This document shows positions 1 to 9,790 of a DNA stretch of 64,000 nucleotides, one piece after another; positions within the stretch are counted from its first letter, which is position 1; each line of letters starts with the position of its first letter. A model generated the notes under the pieces. The model made no database searches, was not told the DNA's origin, and saw only the letters and a list, made by a program, of their open reading frames with translations. This DNA comes from Pseudonocardia sulfidoxydans NBRC 16205 (GTDB lineage Bacteria; Actinomycetota; Actinomycetes; Mycobacteriales; Pseudonocardiaceae). A program made the translations under genes and the position numbers. The stretch covers positions 62,001 to 126,000 of the forward strand of contig NZ_BJVJ01000002.1 of the NCBI RefSeq assembly GCF_007989085.1. The letters run 5' to 3'.

Positions 1-905
1 TTGAGCGTGCCCGCGGGGACGAGCACCAGCGGCAGCCCACGCCGGTTCGCGACGGCCGCGACCGCGCCGACCGTGCCGTCGCCACCGGCCACGCCGACCG
101 CCCGCACCCACCCGTCGGCCTGCGCCAGCGCCGCCTCCAGCTGCTCCCCGACGTCGAGTCCCCGCTCGGTGCGCAGCACCCGCGCCCGCGGCAGGGCGGC
201 CGCGATGTCGTCGCCCGGGTCGACGCCCTCCTCCCCGGACAGCGGGTTGACGATCATCACCAGGCCCTCGCCGTCGGGCAGCGGTTCGACGCTGTCCACG
301 GGCCGGGCCCGCGCCTCGTCGGTGCCCCGCACGGGCCACCAGCGCCGCGTCAGCAGCGCGACACCCGACCCGAGGGCCGCACCGGCCACCACGTCGGACG
401 TCCAGTGCACGCCGACGTGGATCCGCGAGTAGGCCACGGCCGCGGCCAGCGGCGCCACGACCAGGCCGCGCCTGGGGCTCTCCAGCGCGACGGCCGTGGC
501 GAACGCAGCCGCCGACGCCGCATGCCCCGACGGGAACGACGACGACGTCGGCGGGTCGTCGATGGTCTGGTAGGCGGGCAGCTCACGCGCCGCGGGCCGC
601 CGCCGCGGCAGCAGCGGCTTGAGGACCGCGTTGGCCGTGAGGCTGGCCCCGGCGATGCTGAGCACCCCGCGCTGGGCCGCCTTGCGGCCCGCGCCCTTGC
701 GCGCCCCCAGGACCCCCGCGACGACGAACCACAGCACCCCGTGGTTCGCGGCGGGGGACAGCGTCTTCATCACCGCGTCCAGCGCACCCGGCGGCCGGGC
801 CGCTATCCGACGCGACATCTCGCGGTCCCACACGTCGACCCGCCGCAGCGGCCGAGTGCCCGCGACCTTCACCCGCGGGTCGACGCGCCGCAACCTGTCC
901 CACAC
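1..905 (-). CDS. Bifunctional PAP2 phosphatase / diacylglycerol kinase family protein (C-terminus cut by window edge)
   Basis: The reverse strand encodes an N-terminal PAP2 domain followed by a diacylglycerol-kinase catalytic domain. The PAP2 signature is visible in order as [16 protein letters not shown] and [16 protein letters not shown], which together carry the phosphatase residues. About 60 residues later the kinase half shows the nucleotide-binding GGDGTVG motif and then runs off the left edge. Such fusions are common in Actinobacteria and are expected to act on membrane lipids, dephosphorylating or phosphorylating diacylglycerol-type substrates; the substrate here is unknown. I chose the GTG at 905 because it precedes the conserved part and lies 43 bp from the divergent pafA. 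No strong ribosome site is visible, so the exact start is uncertain. Confidence 0.85.
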   Translation of the reverse strand, partial: MWDRLRRVDPRVKVAGTRPLRRVDVWDREMSRRIAARPPGALDAVMKTLSPAANHGVLWFVVAGVLGARKGAGRKAAQRGVLSIAGASLTANAVLKPLLPRRRPAARELPAYQTIDDPPTSSSFPSGHAASAAAFATAVALESPRRGLVVAPLAAAVAYSRIHVGVHWTSDVVAGAALGSGVALLTRRWWPVRGTDEARARPVDSVEPLPDGEGLVMIVNPLSGEEGVDPGDDIAAALPRARVLRTERGLDVGEQLEAALAQADGWVRAVGVAGGDGTVGAVAAVANRRGLPLVLVPAGTL

Positions 906-947
906 AGACGTGACCCTAGAGGCGGTTCTCCGCTTACGCTGAAGGGC

Positions 948-2309
948 ATGCAGCGTCGGATCTACGGTGTGGAGACCGAGTTCGGGGTCACCTGCACCTT
1001 CCACGGCCAACGCCGGCTCTCACCGGACGAGGTGGCCCGCTACCTGTTCCGGCGAGTCGTGTCCTGGGGCCGGTCGTCCAACGTCTTCCTCCGCAACGGA
1101 GCACGCCTCTACCTCGACGTCGGGTCCCACCCCGAGTACGCCACCGCCGAGTGCGACTCCCTCAGCCAGCTCGTGGCCCACGACAAGGCGGGCGAACGCA
1201 TCCTCGAGGACCTCCTCGTCGACGCCGAACGCCGGCTCGTCGACGAGGGCATCGGCGGCGACATCTACCTGTTCAAGAACAACACCGACTCCGCCGGCAA
1301 CTCCTACGGCTGCCACGAGAACTACCTCGTCGCCCGCCAGGGCGAGTTCTCCCGTATCGCCGACGTCCTGCTCCCGTTCCTGGTGACGCGCCAGCTCATC
1401 TGCGGTGCCGGGAAGGTGCTGCAGACCCCGCGGGGCGCGGTGTACTGCCTGTCGCAGCGCGCCGAGCACATCTGGGAAGGCGTCTCCAGCGCCACCACCC
1501 GCTCGCGGCCCATCATCAACACCCGCGACGAGCCGCACGCCGACGCCGAACGCTACCGCCGGCTCCACGTCATCGTGGGCGACTCGAACATGTCCGAGGT
1601 CACCACCCTGCTCAAGGTGGGCTCGGCGACGCTGGTGCTGGAGATGATCGAGGCGGGCGTCCAGTTCCGCGACTTCACCCTCGACAACCCGATCCGCGCC
1701 ATCCGCGAGATCAGCCACGACCTCACCGGCCGGCGCACCGTGCGCCTCGCCGGCGGCCGCGAGGCCAGCGCCCTGGACATCCAGCGCGAGTACCACGCCC
1801 GCGCCGTCGAGCACATGCGCAACCGCGAGGGCGACGACAAGGCGATGGAGCGCGTCGTCGAGCTGTGGGGGCGGGTGCTCGACGCCGTCGAGTCCCAGAA
1901 CCTCTCGCTCATCGACCGCGAGATCGACTGGGCCATCAAGCACCGGCTCGTCGAGCGCTACCAGGAGCGCAACAACCTCGACCTCGCCCACGCCCGCATC
2001 GCCCAGCTCGACCTCGCCTACCACGACATCCGCCGTGGCCGCGGCCTGTTCGACCTGCTGCAGCGCAAAGGCATGGTCGACCGCGTCACCGACGACGGCG
2101 AGATCGAGGCGGCCAAGGACACCCCGCCGCAGTCCACGCGGGCCAAGCTGCGGGGCGACTTCATCGCCGCCGCCCAGGCCGCCGGACGCGACTTCACCGT
2201 CGACTGGGTGCACCTCAAGCTCAACGACCAGGCGCAGCGCACCGTGCTGTGCAAGGACCCGTTCCGGGCCGTCGACGAGCGGGTCGACCGGCTGATCGCC
2301 TCGCTCTGA
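948..2309 (+). CDS. pafA: Pup--protein ligase PafA
   Basis: This is PafA, the ATP-dependent ligase that joins the C-terminal glutamate of the ubiquitin-like protein Pup to lysines of target proteins, marking them for the actinobacterial proteasome. The 453-aa product has the family length and opens with [14 protein letters not shown]. The motif [16 protein letters not shown] carries the conserved catalytic aspartate (about residue 57), and [18 protein letters not shown] is diagnostic of the PafA/Dop glutamine-synthetase-like fold. It is followed at 3-5 kb by pafB and pafC, the usual neighbours. Dop, Pup and the proteasome subunits would be expected to the left, outside the window. The start ATG at 948 is only about 40 bp from the divergent lipid enzyme, so the two genes share a short promoter region. 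Confidence 0.97.
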   Translation: MQRRIYGVETEFGVTCTFHGQRRLSPDEVARYLFRRVVSWGRSSNVFLRNGARLYLDVGSHPEYATAECDSLSQLVAHDKAGERILEDLLVDAERRLVDEGIGGDIYLFKNNTDSAGNSYGCHENYLVARQGEFSRIADVLLPFLVTRQLICGAGKVLQTPRGAVYCLSQRAEHIWEGVSSATTRSRPIINTRDEPHADAERYRRLHVIVGDSNMSEVTTLLKVGSATLVLEMIEAGVQFRDFTLDNPIRAIREISHDLTGRRTVRLAGGREASALDIQREYHARAVEHMRNREGDDKAMERVVELWGRVLDAVESQNLSLIDREIDWAIKHRLVERYQERNNLDLAHARIAQLDLAYHDIRRGRGLFDLLQRKGMVDRVTDDGEIEAAKDTPPQSTRAKLRGDFIAAAQAAGRDFTVDWVHLKLNDQAQRTVLCKDPFRAVDERVDRLIASL

Positions 2310-2362
2310 GTCCCGGCGCCGTCGACGGCGGGCACCGCGAGGGTCACCGGCATGATCTGCCG

Positions 2363-2728
2363 ATGGTCGTCGAGGTACTCGCCGTCGTCGTCGTGGCGCT
2401 GGTCGCGCTGCTGCACCTGTACATCCTGGTGCTGGAGATGTTCTTGTGGCGCACGCCGCGGGCCCGGGCCGCGTTCGGCACCACGCCGGAGTTCGCCGAG
2501 GCCACCGCGACGCTCGCGGCCAACCAGGGCCTCTACAACGGGTTCCTCGCGGCCGGGCTGATCTGGTCGCTGATCGCCGGTGGCGCGCTCGGGCACGCCG
2601 TCGCCCTGTTCTTCATGGCGTGCGTGCTCGTCGCCGGCGTCTACGGCGGGCTCACCGCGTCGCGGCGCATCCTGTTCGTGCAGGCCGCGCCCGCGGCGGT
2701 CGGGATCGTGCTGCTGCTCCTGGCCTGA
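2363..2728 (+). CDS. DUF1304-type small integral membrane protein
   Basis: A 121-aa protein that is almost entirely hydrophobic. The N-terminal helix (VVEVLAVVVVALVALLHLY) leads into the sequence MFLWRTPRARAAFGTT, followed by NQGLYNGFLAAGLIWSL and two further membrane segments, four in all. The spacing of FLWRTPRAR and NQGLYNGFLA matches the DUF1304 family, whose biochemical role is not established. It lies 53 bp after pafA on the same strand and may be cotranscribed, but nothing in the sequence links it to pupylation. The ATG at 2363 was chosen because it begins the first membrane helix; an upstream ATG at 2352 is in another frame. Confidence 0.8.
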   Translation: MVVEVLAVVVVALVALLHLYILVLEMFLWRTPRARAAFGTTPEFAEATATLAANQGLYNGFLAAGLIWSLIAGGALGHAVALFFMACVLVAGVYGGLTASRRILFVQAAPAAVGIVLLLLA

Positions 2729-2732
2729 GCGG

Positions 2733-2978
2733 CTACTCGATGCCGGGCATCATCTTGCGGCGCAGGTCGGCCAGCATGTCCTGGACGGGTGCCGCCGCGG
2801 GGCCCGCGCTGTCGGGCGCCGAGCCGATGCCCATCGCCGTGAGCAGCTCCGACGCCGCCTTGGCCGGGTCGCCGCTCTCGCCCAGCACCGGGTGCAGGCC
2901 CAGGTCGGCGAGGTGATGGAACACCAGGTTGACGACGCTCCACGGGTTGAAGGTCTCCTGGGTGTCCGCCTCGCTCAT
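2733..2978 (-). CDS. Small conserved-looking protein of unknown function in the paf locus
   Basis: An 81-aa protein on the reverse strand, converging on the DUF1304 gene with 4 bp between stop codons. It begins MSEADTQETFNPWSVVNLVFHHL, continues with the amphipathic stretch ADLGLHPVLGESGDP and ends in a basic helix LADLRRKMMPGIE. No signal peptide or membrane segment is visible. I do not recognise the family. The regular codon use (GC-rich third positions) and the compact convergent arrangement suggest a real gene. A cytoplasmic helical protein is all that can be inferred. Confidence 0.6.
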   Translation of the reverse strand: MSEADTQETFNPWSVVNLVFHHLADLGLHPVLGESGDPAKAASELLTAMGIGSAPDSAGPAAAPVQDMLADLRRKMMPGIE

Positions 2979-3254
2979 TGCGTGTCCTCGCTCATCGTTC
3001 GTCCGGGATCTTCCGCCGTGCCCCGGGTCACACGCGACCCTTTCCCCGCGCGGGCCGGTCGTCAAGGTGGCGCGGCGTCGCAACATGAGACACCTGGCCC
3101 GGGCGCAACCCGACGGTCCTCGCGGGGCCCCGGGACAGCAGTACGGTTGCGCGCCGCCCTGGCGCACGGCGATCCGTTGCGGCGCAGGCACCCACGGTTG
3201 CCGACGTGACCGTTTCCGCCCGTCGCGGCATGCGCCGCGGCCCACGGCCGTACG

Positions 3255-4250
3255 ATGCCCGACGTGTCCGCTGCACGTGCCGAGCGACTGGTCAACCTGG
3301 TCCTCTGCCTGCTCTCGACCCGGCAGTACCTGTCGGCCGAGCGGATCCGCGACACCGTCCCCGGCTACGCCGACGCCCCCAGCGACGAGGCGTTCTTCCG
3401 GATGTTCGAGCGCGACAAGTCCGAGCTGCGCGAGCTGGGCATCCCGCTGGAGACCGGGCGCCGCTCGACGTTCGACACCGCCGACGGCTACCGCATCGCC
3501 CGCCAGGACTACGAGCTCGGCGAGATCGACCTCGACACCGAGGAAGCCGCCGCCGTCGCGCTCGCCGCCCGGCTGTGGGACTCGCCCGAGCTCGCCGGCG
3601 CCGCCCACGGCGCACTGGTGAAGCTGCGCGCCGCGGGCATCGACGTCGACGAGTCCGGCGGACCCGTGCAGCCCCGGGTACGCGCCACCGACCCGGCGTT
3701 CGGGCCGCTCATGGCCGCGGTGCAGGCCGGGCGCGCGGTCACCTTCGACCACCGCCGCGGCGGCCCGACCGGGGAGGTGGTGCGCCGCACCGTCGAACCC
3801 TGGGGGATCGTGTCCTGGCGCGGGCGCTGGTACCTCGTCGGGCACGACCGCGGCCGCGAGGCCGTCCGCTCCTTCCGCATCTCCCGCATCCTCGAACCGG
3901 TCACCGCGGTCGGCCCGGCGGGCGCGGTCGTCGTCCCGGACGGGGTCGACCTGCTGGCCCGGGTGAAGGCAGGGTTCGACCACCGGCCCGCCACCGGCAC
4001 CGCCCGCATCTGGCTCCCCGCCGGGCAGGCGCACGGCCTGCGCCGCCTCGGCCGGGTCGTCGCCACCCGCGACCACGACGGCCGCGCGGGCGAAGAGCTC
4101 GAGCTGGAGCTGCGCAGCGTCGACATCGTCGCCCGCTGGCTCGCCGGACACGGCCCCGACGTCGTCGTCCTCGACCCGCCCGAGCTCGCCGCCGCCGTCC
4201 GCGACCGGTGGAAGGCGGCCGCCGCCGTGCACGAACAGGCCCGGACGTGA
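3255..4250 (+). CDS. pafB: WYL-domain transcriptional regulator PafB
   Basis: PafB is one half of the PafBC regulator, a WYL-domain activator of the LexA/RecA-independent DNA-damage response in mycobacteria. The 331-aa reading frame has an N-terminal winged helix (residues 10-75: ERLVNLVLCLLSTRQYLSAERI), a middle PafC-HTH-like segment, and a WYL domain with EPWGIVSWRGRWYLVGHD and RSFRISRI. pafC follows after 10 bp. The ATG at 3255 overlaps a good -10 hexamer TACGAT (3251-3256). A leaderless start at the in-frame GTG 3264, seven bases downstream of that hexamer, is therefore at least as likely and would give 328 aa. Confidence 0.93.
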   Translation: MPDVSAARAERLVNLVLCLLSTRQYLSAERIRDTVPGYADAPSDEAFFRMFERDKSELRELGIPLETGRRSTFDTADGYRIARQDYELGEIDLDTEEAAAVALAARLWDSPELAGAAHGALVKLRAAGIDVDESGGPVQPRVRATDPAFGPLMAAVQAGRAVTFDHRRGGPTGEVVRRTVEPWGIVSWRGRWYLVGHDRGREAVRSFRISRILEPVTAVGPAGAVVVPDGVDLLARVKAGFDHRPATGTARIWLPAGQAHGLRRLGRVVATRDHDGRAGEELELELRSVDIVARWLAGHGPDVVVLDPPELAAAVRDRWKAAAAVHEQART

Positions 4251-4260
4251 GCGGGCCGAC

Positions 4261-5238
4261 ATGACGGGCATCGCCGAGCGGCTGCCGCGGCTGCTGTCGC
4301 TGGTCCCGTACCTGCTGGCCCGCCCGGGCGTGCGGATCGCCGACGCCGCCGCCGACTTCGGCACCACCGAACGCCAGCTGCGTCGCGACCTGGAACTGCT
4401 GTGGATGTGCGGGCTGCCCGGGTACGGGCCGGGCGACCTGGTCGACCTCTCGTTCGCAGGCGACACCGTCACCGTCACCGAGGACGCCGGGATGCGCCGG
4501 CCCGTGCGGCTCACCACCGCCGAGGCCACCGCCCTGCTCGTGGCGCTGCGCTCGCTGGGCGACGTGCCCGGGATCGTCGACACCGCCGCCGTCCGCCGCG
4601 CCACCGCGAAGATCGAGAAAGCGGTCGGCGACGCCGGGCTCGCCGGGGTCGCCGTCGAGCTCTCCCCGGAGGAACAGGCCACCACCGCCGCCGTCCGCGG
4701 CGCCCTGGAACGCGGACACGCCCTGCGCATCACCTACTACACCGCGGGTCGCGACGCCGTCTCCCGCCGCACCATCGACCCCATGCGGCTGCTGCTCGTC
4801 GAGGGCCGCGGCTACCTGGAGGCGTGGTGCCGGCGCGCCGAGGGCGTGCGGATGTTCCGGCTCGACCGCGTCGAGGACGTCGAGGAGCTGGCCGAGCCCG
4901 CCACCCCGCCACCCGACGCCGAACCCACCGACGTCTCCGACGGCGTGTTCACCGCCCGCGACGACCACCGCACCGCTGTGCTCGAACTGCAGCCCGAGGC
5001 CCGCTGGCTCGCCGAGTACTACCCGGTCGAGGAGGTCGTCGAGGACCCCTCCGGCGACGGCCGGGCCACCGTGAGCCTGCGCTACGCCGACCCCGGCTGG
5101 CTGGTCCGGCTCGTGCTCGGGCTCGGCGGGGGAGCGCGCATCGTCGAGCCCCCCGAACTGGGCGACGCCGTCGCCGACCGGGCCGCGGCCGCGCTCGCCG
5201 CCGCCGACGTCCCCGTGTCCCCGGAAAGGACCACATGA
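4261..5238 (+). CDS. pafC: WYL-domain transcriptional regulator PafC
   Basis: The 325-aa partner of PafB. It starts [23 protein letters not shown], has a winged helix with [29 protein letters not shown], then a WYL domain with the core [38 protein letters not shown] followed by [17 protein letters not shown] domains in this family are thought to sense a nucleic-acid ligand produced after DNA damage, and PafB and PafC act together. The gene begins 10 bp after pafB and its stop overlaps the start of the next small gene (ATGA at 5235-5238), so the three are probably one transcript. Confidence 0.93.
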   Translation: MTGIAERLPRLLSLVPYLLARPGVRIADAAADFGTTERQLRRDLELLWMCGLPGYGPGDLVDLSFAGDTVTVTEDAGMRRPVRLTTAEATALLVALRSLGDVPGIVDTAAVRRATAKIEKAVGDAGLAGVAVELSPEEQATTAAVRGALERGHALRITYYTAGRDAVSRRTIDPMRLLLVEGRGYLEAWCRRAEGVRMFRLDRVEDVEELAEPATPPPDAEPTDVSDGVFTARDDHRTAVLELQPEARWLAEYYPVEEVVEDPSGDGRATVSLRYADPGWLVRLVLGLGGGARIVEPPELGDAVADRAAAALAAADVPVSPERTT

Positions 5239-5438
5239 CCCCCGCCTACTGGGTCGCCGTCGCGCTCGCCGGCGCCGGCCTGCTCACGATGGTCGTCCTC
5301 GCGCTCTCGCTGGGCCTGCGGCTGCGCCGCCTCGCCCGCGACGCCGGGTCGCTGCGCACCGGCATCGCCGCGGCCACCGGGCCCATCACCGCCGCGATGG
5401 CCGCCGGCCGCTCCCGCAAGGGGACCTCGACCCCCTGA
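5235..5438 (+). CDS. Small single-pass membrane protein downstream of pafC
   Basis: A 67-aa protein translationally coupled to pafC: its ATG at 5235 overlaps the pafC TGA in ATGA. It has one N-terminal membrane helix ([23 protein letters not shown]) followed by a basic region [11 protein letters not shown] and a short tail. I do not recognise a named family. Comparable short membrane proteins sit between pafC and tatA in other Actinobacteria, but I cannot say whether it serves pupylation or Tat export. The coupling and GC-rich third positions argue that it is translated. Confidence 0.7.
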   Translation: MTPAYWVAVALAGAGLLTMVVLALSLGLRLRRLARDAGSLRTGIAAATGPITAAMAAGRSRKGTSTP

Positions 5439-5452
5439 CCGGGGACGTCCGG

Positions 5453-5458
5453 TACCGT
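5453..5458 (+). promoter_or_regulatory. Candidate -10 hexamer for tatA
   Basis: TACCGT fits the actinobacterial TANNNT -10 pattern and would start transcription near 5465, giving a leader of about 48 nt before tatA with the ribosome site GGAAGGA. No clear -35 was found. Promoter assignment is inference. Confidence 0.4.
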
Positions 5459-5512
5459 CGGGGTGCGACCGGCATCGGTCGGGCTCCTGCACCACATCGG
5501 AAGGACCATCTC

Positions 5513-5812
5513 ATGGGCAGCCTCGGTGGCTGGGAGATCGTCATCATCATCGGTGTCCTGGTCCTGCTCTTCGGCGCGAAGAAGCTCCCGGACATGGCGC
5601 GCTCGGTCGGCCAGTCCGCCCGCGTCTTCAAGGGCGAGATGAAGGGCATGAAGAACGACGACGAGGCCGAGGCGAAGGCCACGGGCACGCCGCAGGCGGC
5701 CCCGCCGCCCGCGCAGCTGCCCCCGCCGTCGACCTCCTCGTCGACCCCGCCGCCGGCAGGCGGGTCCACGCCGGCGCCCGGCGCCCAGGGACGCACCGAC
5801 ACCACGGCCTGA
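5513..5812 (+). CDS. tatA: Sec-independent protein translocase subunit TatA
   Basis: TatA forms the oligomeric pore component of the twin-arginine translocase, which exports folded proteins. The 99-aa product has the classic layout: a short N-terminus MGSLGGWE, one membrane helix [19 protein letters not shown] with the FGxKKLP hinge, an amphipathic helix [22 protein letters not shown], and a long Pro/Ala/Ser-rich cytoplasmic tail. A ribosome site GGAAGGA precedes the ATG. tatC follows after 9 bp, matching the usual actinobacterial tatAC operon next to the paf genes. Confidence 0.96.
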   Translation: MGSLGGWEIVIIIGVLVLLFGAKKLPDMARSVGQSARVFKGEMKGMKNDDEAEAKATGTPQAAPPPAQLPPPSTSSSTPPPAGGSTPAPGAQGRTDTTA

Positions 5813-5821
5813 CCCACGCAC

Positions 5822-6781
5822 GTGGCCAGGTTCCTGCCCCGTCGCCGCCGGGCGGTCAACCCCGACGGCACGATGACGCTGATCGAGCACCTCTACGAGC
5901 TGCGCCGGCGTCTCGCGATCTCCATCCTCGCGATCCTCGTGACCACGATCTTCGGCTACATCTGGTTCGACGTCGCGATGTTCGGCATCCCCAGCCTCGG
6001 TGAGCTCCTCAAGGAGCCCTACTGCTCGCTGCCCGACTCGTCCCGGGCCGTGTTCACCGCGGACGGGTCCTGCACCCTGCTCGGCACCGGCCCGTTCGAC
6101 CAGTTCATGCTGCGGCTCAAGGTCGGCGCCACGGCCGGCATCGTCCTGGCCTGCCCGGTGTGGCTCTACCAGCTGTGGGCGTTCATCACCCCCGGCCTCT
6201 ACGCCAAGGAACGCAAGTTCGCGCTGACCTTCGTCTCCATCGCGGCCGTGCTCTTCGCCGCCGGCGCCGTCCTGGCCTACCTGGTGGTCTCCCAGGGCCT
6301 GGCGTTCCTGCTCACCATCGGCAGCGAGGTACAGACGACCGCGCTGACCGGCGAGTCCTACTTCGGCTTCGTCATCGCCCTGCTGCTCATCTTCGGGGTG
6401 AGCTTCGAGCTGCCCCTGCTCGTGGTGATGCTCAACCGCGTCGGCGTCGTCAGCTACGACAAGCTCCGCAGGTGGCGGCGCGGGCTGATCTTCGGCCTGT
6501 TCGTGTTCGCGGCCATCGCCACCCCCGGCCAGGACCCGATCTCGATGACCGCCCTGGCGGCGGCGCTGACCATCCTGTTCGAGATGGCGATCCAGATCGC
6601 CCGGGTCCACGACCGCGGCAAGGCCCGCCGCCGCGCCGCCGAGGGCTGGGACAGCTGGGACCCCGACGAGCCGTCACCGATCGACACCACCCCCAGCCGC
6701 ATCGACCCGGCCGCACCGGTCACCCCGTCCGCGGCCCCGACGGCTGCCCCGCAGCCGCAGCGCCTCGACGACGTCACCTGA
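5822..6781 (+). CDS. tatC: Sec-independent protein translocase subunit TatC
   Basis: TatC is the multispanning receptor that recognises twin-arginine signal peptides. The 319-aa protein contains [21 protein letters not shown] at its N-terminus (the EHLxELRxRL signature), six predicted membrane segments, the conserved [22 protein letters not shown] loop, and [16 protein letters not shown] near helix five. The cytoplasmic tail is enriched in Pro/Ala. The GTG start at 5822 lies 9 bp after tatA. The two form an operon and probably supply Tat export for the whole cell. Confidence 0.96.
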   Translation: MARFLPRRRRAVNPDGTMTLIEHLYELRRRLAISILAILVTTIFGYIWFDVAMFGIPSLGELLKEPYCSLPDSSRAVFTADGSCTLLGTGPFDQFMLRLKVGATAGIVLACPVWLYQLWAFITPGLYAKERKFALTFVSIAAVLFAAGAVLAYLVVSQGLAFLLTIGSEVQTTALTGESYFGFVIALLLIFGVSFELPLLVVMLNRVGVVSYDKLRRWRRGLIFGLFVFAAIATPGQDPISMTALAAALTILFEMAIQIARVHDRGKARRRAAEGWDSWDPDEPSPIDTTPSRIDPAAPVTPSAAPTAAPQPQRLDDVT

Positions 6782-6850
6782 CCAGGGCTCCTGACCTGCG
6801 CCGGAACCGTTGCGCCGGAGATCGTCGGCCGGATGTGACAGCCTGGTGGG

Positions 6851-9616
6851 GTGTCCAGCAGTCCGGCTGAGGCCTACGCCGCAGCGAAGTCCCGAGTCGC
6901 ACGCCCGCACCTGACCGAGTTCACGGCCGGGTTGCCCTTCCAGCTCGACGGGTTCCAGCGCGCCGCCTGCGACGCGCTGGAGGAGGGGCACGGCGTCCTC
7001 GTGTGCGCCCCGACCGGCGCGGGCAAGACCGTCGTCGGCGAGTTCGCCGTCCACCTCGCCCTCGCCCAGGGCCTCAAGTGCTTCTACACGACGCCGATCA
7101 AGGCGTTGTCCAACCAGAAGTACGCCGACCTCGTGGCCCGCCACGGCGAGTCCGCGGTCGGGCTGCTCACCGGCGACACCTCGGTCAACGGCGACGCGCA
7201 GGTCGTCGTCATGACCACCGAGGTCCTGCGCAACATGATCTACGCCGGGTCGCGCAACCTCGACCAGCTCGGCTACGTCGTCATGGACGAGGTGCACTAC
7301 CTGGCCGACCGGTTCCGCGGCGCCGTCTGGGAGGAGGTCATCCTCCAGCTCCCCGCACACGTCGCCCTGGTCAGCCTGTCCGCCACCGTGTCCAACGCCG
7401 AGGAGTTCGGCGACTGGCTCGTCACCGTCCGCGGCGACACCACCGTCGTCGTCGACGAGCACCGGCCCGTGCCGCTGTGGCAGCACATGATGGTCGGCAA
7501 CCGGCTGCTCGACCTGTTCACCCAGACCGGCGGCACCGAGACGCCCGGCGCCGAGCTGCGCGTCGACCCCGACCTCGTGCGCCAGACCCGCGAGCTCGAC
7601 CGGCAGTCCTCCACCGCCGTGTGGGACCGGGGCCGACGCAGCCGCGGCGCGCCCCCACCGCGCCGCGCCGGGTTCCGCCCGCCCTCACGCACCACCGTCA
7701 TCGACCGGCTCGACCGCGACGGCCTGCTGCCCGCCATCACGTTCGTGTTCTCCCGCAACGGGTGCGACGCCGCCGTCGGCCAGTGCGTGCGATCCGGTCT
7801 GCGACTCACCACCGACGACGAGATCGCCGACATCCGCGCCGTCATCGAGAAGCACACCGGCGACCTCCCGCAGGCCGACCTCGGCGTCCTCGGCTACTGG
7901 GAGTGGCGCGAAGCCCTCGAACGCGGCATCGCCGCCCACCACGCCGGCCTGCTGCCCGCGTTCAAGGAGACCGTCGAGGAGCTGTTCGTCAAGGGCCTCG
8001 TCCGGTGCGTGTTCGCCACCGAAACCCTCGCGCTGGGCATCAACATGCCCGCCCGCACCGTCGTCCTCGAACGGCTCGTCAAGTACAACGGCGAGGCCCA
8101 CGTCGAGCTGACGCCGGGGGAGTACACCCAGCTCACCGGCCGGGCCGGACGCCGCGGCATCGACGTCGAGGGCCACGCCGTCGTCGTCTGGCAGCCCGGG
8201 GTCGATCCCGAACGCGTCGGCGGCCTCGCCTCCACCCGCACCTACCCGCTGCGCAGCTCGTTCCGGCCCGGCTACAACATGGCCATCAACCTCGTCGCCC
8301 GGCTCGGCGTCCAACGCGCCCGCGAGCTGCTGGAGATGTCGTTCGGCCAGTTCCAGGCCGACCGCTCCGTGGTCGGCCTGGCCCGGCGCATCGAACGCAA
8401 CGACGAGACCCTCGCCGGGTACGCGGCGTCGATGCAGTGCCATCTCGGCGACTTCGCCGAGTACGCCGAGCTGCGCCGCAAGGTCACCGACCGGGAGAAG
8501 GCACTGTCGCGGCAGGGCGCGTCCGACCGCCGGGCCGCCTCCGCCGACGCGCTGCGCGCCCTGCGCCCCGGCGACGTCATCGCCGTCCCGTCGGGCAAGC
8601 GGTCCGGGCTGGCCGTCGTCATCGACCCCGGCCTCGACGGCGACGACCCCCGCCCCCTCGTGCTCTCGGAGGACCGCTGGTCGGGCCGGCTGTCCACGGC
8701 CGACTTCCCGACGCCCGCCGAGGCGCTCGGCCGCATCCGGCTACCGCGCAACGTCGACATCCGGTCCCCGCGCGGACGCCGCGACCTCGCCTCGACGCTG
8801 CGCAACACCGGCATCCAGGCCCCGGCCCCGACCCGGCGCCGCGGCGGCAACAGCCACGACGATCCCGAGCTCGCCACCCTGCGCCGCGCCCTGCGCGCCC
8901 ACCCGTGTCACGGCTGCGACGACCGCGAGGCCCACGCACGCTGGGGGGAGCGCTACCACCGGCTCTCCCGCGACACCGAACAGATCCGGCAGAAGGTCCG
9001 CGCCACCACCCACTCGCTGGCCCGCTCGTTCGACCGCATCCGAGCACTGCTCGCCGAACGCGGCTACGTCGTCCCGGGCGCCGACGGGGAGGCCGCCGTC
9101 ACCGAGCACGGCGAGCGACTCGCCCGGCTGTGGGGCGAGTCCGATCTGCTCGCGGCGGAGTGCCTGCGCCACGGGGTGTGGGAGAACCTCGCCCCGCCCG
9201 AGCTCGCCGCCGTCGTGTCCGCGCTGGTCTACGAGTCGCGCCGCGACAACGGCCCCGTCCCGCGGGTACCCGCCGGCCCGGTGTCGGAGGCGCTGGCCGG
9301 CACGGTGCGGCTGTGGTCGGAGCTGGAGGCCGACGAGCGCCGCCACCGCATCGACCGCACCCGCGAGCCCGACCTGGGGTTCGCGTGGCCGGTGCACCGG
9401 TGGGCGCGCGGCGAGTCCCTGGCGCAGGTGCTGGCCGCCGCCGAGCAGAACGGTCACGAGCTCTCGGCGGGCGACTTCGTCCGCTGGTGCCGTCAGGTGC
9501 TCGACCTGCTCGACCAGATCGCCGGGGTCGTCGGGCGCTCGACGCCGTTCGGGCGGGTCGCCAGGGAGGCGGCGGCATCGGTCAAGCGGGGTGTCGTGGC
9601 GGCGGGGGCGGTGTAG
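6851..9616 (+). CDS. helY: Ski2/Mtr4-like DEVH-box helicase (HelY family)
   Basis: A 921-aa superfamily-2 helicase of the actinobacterial HelY type, related to the RNA helicases Ski2 and Mtr4. Visible motifs are the Q-like FQLDGFQRAACDAL, Walker A APTGAGKT (53-60), TTPIKALSNQK, the DEVH box (146-149), SLSATVSN, and the helicase C motifs FATETLALGINMPARTVV and QLTGRAGRRGID. A Cys-containing segment HPCHGCDDREAHARW and a helical Mtr4-like C-terminus follow. In M. tuberculosis helY is also next to tatAC and the paf genes. The in vivo substrate is not established; an RNA-processing role is inference from family. The GTG start at 6851 lies 69 bp after tatC. Confidence 0.9.
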   Translation: MSSSPAEAYAAAKSRVARPHLTEFTAGLPFQLDGFQRAACDALEEGHGVLVCAPTGAGKTVVGEFAVHLALAQGLKCFYTTPIKALSNQKYADLVARHGESAVGLLTGDTSVNGDAQVVVMTTEVLRNMIYAGSRNLDQLGYVVMDEVHYLADRFRGAVWEEVILQLPAHVALVSLSATVSNAEEFGDWLVTVRGDTTVVVDEHRPVPLWQHMMVGNRLLDLFTQTGGTETPGAELRVDPDLVRQTRELDRQSSTAVWDRGRRSRGAPPPRRAGFRPPSRTTVIDRLDRDGLLPAITFVFSRNGCDAAVGQCVRSGLRLTTDDEIADIRAVIEKHTGDLPQADLGVLGYWEWREALERGIAAHHAGLLPAFKETVEELFVKGLVRCVFATETLALGINMPARTVVLERLVKYNGEAHVELTPGEYTQLTGRAGRRGIDVEGHAVVVWQPGVDPERVGGLASTRTYPLRSSFRPGYNMAINLVARLGVQRARELLEMSFGQFQADRSVVGLARRIERNDETLAGYAASMQCHLGDFAEYAELRRKVTDREKALSRQGASDRRAASADALRALRPGDVIAVPSGKRSGLAVVIDPGLDGDDPRPLVLSEDRWSGRLSTADFPTPAEALGRIRLPRNVDIRSPRGRRDLASTLRNTGIQAPAPTRRRGGNSHDDPELATLRRALRAHPCHGCDDREAHARWGERYHRLSRDTEQIRQKVRATTHSLARSFDRIRALLAERGYVVPGADGEAAVTEHGERLARLWGESDLLAAECLRHGVWENLAPPELAAVVSALVYESRRDNGPVPRVPAGPVSEALAGTVRLWSELEADERRHRIDRTREPDLGFAWPVHRWARGESLAQVLAAAEQNGHELSAGDFVRWCRQVLDLLDQIAGVVGRSTPFGRVAREAAASVKRGVVAAGAV

Positions 9617-9790
9617 GACCGTCGTGCAGCACCCGACGAGCAGGCACGGACGGGTCGTCCCGCGCGGCCGGTTCGCCCGGTCCTGCCGGGCCGCCGGTCA
9701 CTGTGCTTTGATCGCCGGGTCACACCCCGGCGGCACGGGCGCCCCGCCGGCACGGGTACGAGGGCACAGTCGCGACGAGGAAGGTTCCCC

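Noticed and set aside
7003..9711. A 902-aa forward frame overlapping helY
   Set aside because: Arg/Pro-rich shifted frame inside the helicase gene with no motif of its own.
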